Shown: in pieces, positions 14,872 to 17,663 of the stretch
How the letters are laid out: each line of letters starts with the position of its first letter
Numbering within the stretch: position 1 is the stretch's first letter
Assembly (NCBI GenBank): GCA_937891445.1
Contig: CALAFV010000120.1
Location: 1-17,663, forward strand
Source of the DNA: an uncultured Phycisphaerales bacterium
GTDB lineage: Bacteria > Planctomycetota > Phycisphaerae > Phycisphaerales > UBA1924
Length of the DNA: 17,663 nt
Direction: 5' to 3'
Position numbers and translations under genes: made by a program
The notes under the pieces: generated by a model
The model's input: only the letters and a program-made list of their open reading frames with translations
Database searches by the model: none
What the model was told of the DNA's origin: nothing

Positions 14872-16049
14872 CAGCACCCCTCCGCCACGGCCTCCGACCA
14901 CGCCCGCAGGAACGCCGTCACGTCCGCGCCGGTCGCCACGCCGTCGCCGTCGAAATCGCCCGGGGTCCCATCGGGCCCCGCCGGGGTCATCCACGACGTC
15001 AGGAACGCGCCGATGTCCGCCGCGTCCGCCTCGCCGCTCCCGTCCCAGTCGGCGCGGCAGATGCGCACCCGCAGCAGCGCGTGCCCCAGCGGCTCCCCGC
15101 CGGTGCCGCGCAGCGACGCCGTGAAGTAGAACCACCCCTCGTCGCTCAGCACCGCGCCGTCGGGGTCGAACGCGCCGATCGTCACCCCCTCCAGCGCCAC
15201 CCCATCGCCGTCGAGGTCAACGCCGTCCCCCGTACGCACGACGATGCGCTGGCGGTTGAACACCACCACGCTGTCGGCCCCGGCGCCCGCGGCATCGGTC
15301 CGTCCCCCAATCACGACGTCGCCCAGCCGGTTGGCCTGCATCGAGAAGAAGACCATCGGCTCCGCCGCCGTCCCCGTCACCGCAAACCGCTCCCCATCCT
15401 CCGAGTTGTGCGTCACCGGCCGCCCGCCCGCCGCCGCGACGGCGCCGTTGCGGAAGACCCAGTGCGAACCCGAGACATCCACGCCGCGCACCAGCCAGTC
15501 GCCCCCCGGCGCGACGAACCACGCCGCCGGCAGGAACGGCACCGCCCCGCTCTCCGGTCCCACGGCCGGCAGCAGGTTCGGCCCGCCCGACGCCGGGGCC
15601 GTCGAGGATGCCCCAACCAGCGCCTCATGCAGCCGCACGAGCCCCCCCTCCGCGCGCCGCACGACCATCGACGCCAGCGGATCCGACGCCCCCAGCGGAG
15701 CCGATGCCGCTGGCGCAACCGGCAGGCTGTCCAGCACGCGCACCGTCTCCCCCGCCCCCACCAGGATCACCTCCCCGTGATGCCCGGCCGGATCGACGAC
15801 CGTGCTCCGCAGGTACCACCGCGACGTGCTCACCCCCACCTGCGGCCGCCCGAACGGCGACTCCTTTGCCCCATTCTCGTTGGACACCCCCTCAAACCGG
15901 TACCCTGGGGCCCCCGGAACGACCGAGGTCGGGTGGCCGGGGATGTCGCTGCACACGACGCGCGGGGCCGGACCGGCCGCGGCGGCGGCGGAGGCCGCAA
16001 CGAGCGCCGCGAGGCATGAAGGTCCGATAATGCTGGGCGACTGACTCAT
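14871..16049 (-). CDS. Secreted protein with C-terminal GC-type dockerin domain (paralogue B)
   Basis: ATG at 16049 has AGGAGGG 8 bases upstream, so it is preferred over the in-frame start at 16100. The 392-residue product begins with a signal peptide (hydrophobic, Ala-rich, about 25 residues, again without Lys or Arg in the n-region). It shares with paralogue A a GHP-containing start of the mature chain (IPGHPTSVVPGAPG against VAGHPTRQVPGLPG) and a long similar stretch before the dockerin (NRQRIVVRTGDGVDLDGDGV against NSQRVLLREGDPVDMNGDGL). The body is all-beta in character, with no catalytic motif. The final 64 residues are a dockerin with loops DWDGSG and DFDGDG, ending Glu-Gly-Cys. It is about 120 residues shorter than paralogue A, the difference lying in the middle. 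Probably exported, with calcium-dependent docking; the partner is unknown. Confidence 0.85.
   Translation of the reverse strand: MSQSPSIIGPSCLAALVAASAAAAAGPAPRVVCSDIPGHPTSVVPGAPGYRFEGVSNENGAKESPFGRPQVGVSTSRWYLRSTVVDPAGHHGEVILVGAGETVRVLDSLPVAPAASAPLGASDPLASMVVRRAEGGLVRLHEALVGASSTAPASGGPNLLPAVGPESGAVPFLPAAWFVAPGGDWLVRGVDVSGSHWVFRNGAVAAAGGRPVTHNSEDGERFAVTGTAAEPMVFFSMQANRLGDVVIGGRTDAAGAGADSVVVFNRQRIVVRTGDGVDLDGDGVALEGVTIGAFDPDGAVLSDEGWFYFTASLRGTGGEPLGHALLRVRICRADWDGSGEADAADIGAFLTSWMTPAGPDGTPGDFDGDGVATGADVTAFLRAWSEAVAEGC
14874..15065 (-). other. GC-type dockerin domain of paralogue B
   Basis: Residues 329-392, exactly the same 64-residue length as in paralogue A. It opens with the identical RICRADWDGSG and ends EGC; the linker between loops is Pro/Gly-rich (TPAGPDGTPG) instead of Trp-rich. 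Confidence 0.75.
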
Positions 16050-16057
16050 GAACTCAA

Positions 16058-16064
16058 CCCTCCT
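16058..16064 (-). promoter_or_regulatory. Strong ribosome binding site for paralogue B
   Basis: AGGAGGG on the minus strand, 8 bases before ATG at 16049. It decides against the longer frame starting at 16100. Confidence 0.75.
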
Positions 16065-16254
16065 GGCGGATGGATCCACGACCACTGCGACGCAGCGCAC
16101 CCACGGGTGTCAAGGTTTCCCCCCACGACCCACTGCGCGTCTTCGTCGGCCCCGCCGGGCGCTCAGCCCGGTCACCGGCCCCGGCGACCCCGTGCTGCTG
16201 CGCGGGGTGCCATCGCGTCGTGCTCGGGGCACTCCAAGCCACCGAGTGGGCGGC

Positions 16255-16283
16255 AGATTACCAAGGTCCATGCGATTCGGCAA
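16255..16283 (-). promoter_or_regulatory. Weak promoter candidate for paralogue B
   Basis: On the minus strand TTGCCG, a 17-base gap, then TGGTAATCT with an extended -10 style TG. The -10 hexamer TAATCT matches the consensus at only three positions. It would give a leader of about 200 bases. This is a pattern match in GC-rich DNA and is weakly supported. Confidence 0.2.
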
Positions 16284-16323
16284 CCCAACCGACGGACCGT
16301 GGCCCCTGGTTTTTCCCGGGACA

Positions 16324-16342
16324 ACGCGCAATTTCTGCGCGT
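16324..16342. repeat. Inverted repeat ACGCGCA-ATTTC-TGCGCGT upstream of the sigma factor
   Basis: Perfect 7-base arms around a 5-base AT-rich loop, about 240 bases before the sigma-factor start and 280 before paralogue B. It has the look of an operator or a small stem. No regulator can be assigned. Confidence 0.45.
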
Positions 16343-16577
16343 GCCCGATTCCGCCGCACACCCTTGCGCCACAAGCACTTGCGCATCACCAACGCCCGCG
16401 CACGCTCTCCACAACGCCCGCACAGCGGCCCACGCCGTTGGCGAGATCCTCTAAGCACCCGCTCACGCCTCTCCGATCCGCTCCCACCCCGCAAAACCGC
16501 CCCATCTCACCCGGATCGGTCCCCGTTTGTGCAAGACCGTCGCGCGAGCACAACATGCGTTGCAGGCCGGGCCACGT

Positions 16578-17180
16578 ATGAGTGAATCCGACAGCAGTCG
16601 CGACTACGGCTCCCCGCCGGGCCAGCCGCGGGGTGTACTCACCCGCGCGGAGTTCGCCGCCGGGTTCGATCGCTGTTGGAAAACGCTCTGGTGCGTGGCC
16701 GCCGGCGTCCTCGGTGACCGGACCCAGGCCGAGGATGTCGTCCAGGAAGCGGCGCTGATCGCGATGGACAAACTCCATGAGTTCGATCCCGGGACGAACC
16801 TCACGGCGTGGCTGGCGCGGATCGTCCGGAACGTCGCCCTCAACCACGCACGCCGCCGCAAACTCGAGCGCACCTGGACCGCGGCGGCCCGACAATCCGC
16901 CGCCGCCAACCCGCCACGACCGGACCCGGCCCGCGCGATCGACGATGAACAGGTGATCTCCGCTCTGAACACCCTCAGCGAGACCGCCCGCACCTGCCTC
17001 TTAATGCGAACCGTCCTCGATCTCAGTTACAAGGAGATCGCCGCCGCCCTGGAGATCCCCGCCGGCACCGCGATGAGCCACGTCCACCGGGCCCGCGCGG
17101 CGCTGCGCGACGCCCTCCGCTCACAGGCCCCGCTCGCCGACGGCCTCGGCGGACAACTCGGGAGGGGGAACCCCGCGTGA
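16578..17180 (+). CDS. ECF-type RNA polymerase sigma factor
   Basis: ATG at 16578 gives 200 residues, usual for the family; an in-frame GTG at 16527 would add 17 unconvincing residues. No strong ribosome binding site is seen before either. Region 2 spans about residues 27-98, with the typical D-V-V-Q-E at 53-57 and W-L-A-R-I-V-R-N at 78-85, which contact core polymerase and the -10 element. Region 4 spans about 124-182, with L-S-Y-K-E-I-A-A-A-L then I-P-A-G-T-A-M-S-H-V-H-R-A-R, a helix-turn-helix for the -35 element. The linker is Ala/Pro-rich. The protein redirects RNA polymerase to a small set of promoters, often envelope or stress genes. Its stop overlaps the start of the next gene by 4 bases (GTGA), so the two are translationally coupled and probably act as a sigma/anti-sigma pair. 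Confidence 0.92.
   Translation: MSESDSSRDYGSPPGQPRGVLTRAEFAAGFDRCWKTLWCVAAGVLGDRTQAEDVVQEAALIAMDKLHEFDPGTNLTAWLARIVRNVALNHARRRKLERTWTAAARQSAAANPPRPDPARAIDDEQVISALNTLSETARTCLLMRTVLDLSYKEIAAALEIPAGTAMSHVHRARAALRDALRSQAPLADGLGGQLGRGNPA
17160..17168 (+). promoter_or_regulatory. Ribosome binding site for the anti-sigma-like gene
   Basis: GGGAGGGGG inside the end of the sigma-factor gene, 8 bases before GTG at 17177. The spacing favours that GTG over the ATG at 17183. Confidence 0.6.
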
Positions 17181-17663
17181 CGATGCCCGACGAAACCCGC
17201 GCCATCCCGCCCGCGCCCGAGGCGCTGGACGTGTACCTCGACGGCCTGCTCGAGGGCGCCGACCTCGAAGCCTTCGAGGCCGCGATGGCCGCGGATCCCG
17301 CCCTGCGCGCCGAGGTCGAACTCCAGCGCCGCATCGACGCCGCCCTCCGCCGCCACTTCGCCCTCCCCGAAGCGCCCGCTCTGCATCCCCCCGCCGCCGG
17401 CGCGGGCTCACGCTACTGGAACACGCCGCGCCTCCTCGCCGCCGCGGCGATCATCCTCCTCGTCGCCGGCATCACCATCTTCGGCCTGGTGCGCTACATC
17501 GCCGCCGATCACCCCCTCGTCCGCGTCTACCGCACCGAAGTCGCCCGCGGCCTCAAGCCCGCGTGGGTCTGCGACACCGACGAGCAACTCGGCGCCTACC
17601 TCGAAGACAAGTACGGCCGCGGCCTCACCGTCCGCGGCGGCGACGGCATCGACATCATCGGCT
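17177..17663 (+). CDS. Single-pass membrane anti-sigma-like protein, 3' end missing
   Basis: The frame runs off the window after 162 residues. The GTG start overlaps the sigma-factor stop (GTGA). Residues 15-60 form an acidic helical segment (ALDVYLDGLL... then DPALRAEVELQRR) laid out like the N-terminal sigma-binding domain of anti-sigma factors, but without the H-x-x-x-C-x-x-C zinc ligands: no Cys at all occurs there. A membrane helix lies at about 86-105 (LLAAAAIILLVAGITIFGLV). The outer part has a segment L-G-A-Y-L-E-D-K-Y-G-R-G-L-T-V then G-I-D-I-I-G, a pattern I associate with the outer domains of some anti-sigma factors. The likely role is to hold the sigma factor at the membrane until a signal is sensed. 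Position and topology give most of the support; the binding itself is inferred. Confidence 0.7.
   Translation, partial: MTMPDETRAIPPAPEALDVYLDGLLEGADLEAFEAAMAADPALRAEVELQRRIDAALRRHFALPEAPALHPPAAGAGSRYWNTPRLLAAAAIILLVAGITIFGLVRYIAADHPLVRVYRTEVARGLKPAWVCDTDEQLGAYLEDKYGRGLTVRGGDGIDIIG

Larger units (their letters stand above)
16050..16577. other. Divergent spacer between paralogue B and the sigma factor
   Basis: No gene is seen in 528 bases. A few AT-richer patches occur around 16245-16345, including a perfect 7-base inverted repeat (16324-16342) and a weak leftward promoter-like pair (16255-16283). A short direct repeat CTTGCGC occurs at 16363 and 16378. Promoters for both flanking genes, and possible autoregulation by the sigma factor, should be sought here. 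Confidence 0.6.

Noticed and set aside
13136..16049. A cellulosome-type enzyme pair, because of the dockerins
   Set aside because: No glycoside hydrolase or other catalytic motif is visible in either body, and no cohesin or scaffoldin is present in the window.
16136..16460. A tRNA or other structured RNA in the spacer before the sigma factor
   Set aside because: No cloverleaf or GTTCRA-type T-loop could be assembled. Only short unrelated inverted repeats are present.

Overview
This GC-rich window (roughly 70% G+C by eye) most likely comes from a planctomycete, probably of the Phycisphaerae lineage. Three protein signatures support this: a very large repetitive protein with an N-terminal LEPR-x-LL motif, two secreted proteins ending in a dockerin-like domain whose last residues are Gly-Cys, and an ECF sigma factor followed by a membrane protein. 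No rRNA, tRNA, CRISPR array, transposase or phage gene was seen. The taxonomic placement is inferred from recalled family distributions, not from a search.

Layout. (1) 2-1519 (+): 3' part of a gene for a protein with twelve copies of a hydrophobic-D-x-x-G-x-D-x-Y repeat, overlapped at its end by a possible 43-residue ORF (1512-1643) and closed by a strong hairpin at 1606-1635. (2) 1663-11346 (-): a 3227-residue surface or extracellular protein, convergent with the first gene. It has an LEPR-x-LL N-terminus, two PPC-like domains, a long beta-solenoid-like body, Asp-rich calcium-type loops, and a C-terminal region that resembles a zinc metalloprotease whose zinc-binding residues have all been replaced. 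(3) 11347-11978: C-rich, structured divergent spacer. (4) 11979-12863 (+): a seven-segment membrane protein of unknown function. (5) 13136-14677 and 14872-16049 (-): two secreted paralogues with 64-residue GC-type dockerin ends. (6) 16050-16577: divergent spacer. (7) 16578-17180 (+) and 17177-end (+): an ECF sigma factor and a coupled single-pass membrane protein that looks like its anti-sigma factor but lacks the usual zinc ligands.

How the genes may work together: most of the window encodes exported or cell-envelope proteins, and it ends in an envelope-type regulatory pair. It is reasonable, but unproven, to suspect that the sigma/anti-sigma pair controls some of the neighbouring secreted proteins. 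No shared promoter motif convincing enough to claim this was found. The points most worth a second look are the apparently dead zincin motif in the giant protein, the twelve-repeat Asp/Tyr protein, the zinc-less anti-sigma domain, and the Cys bracket around the dockerin pair.
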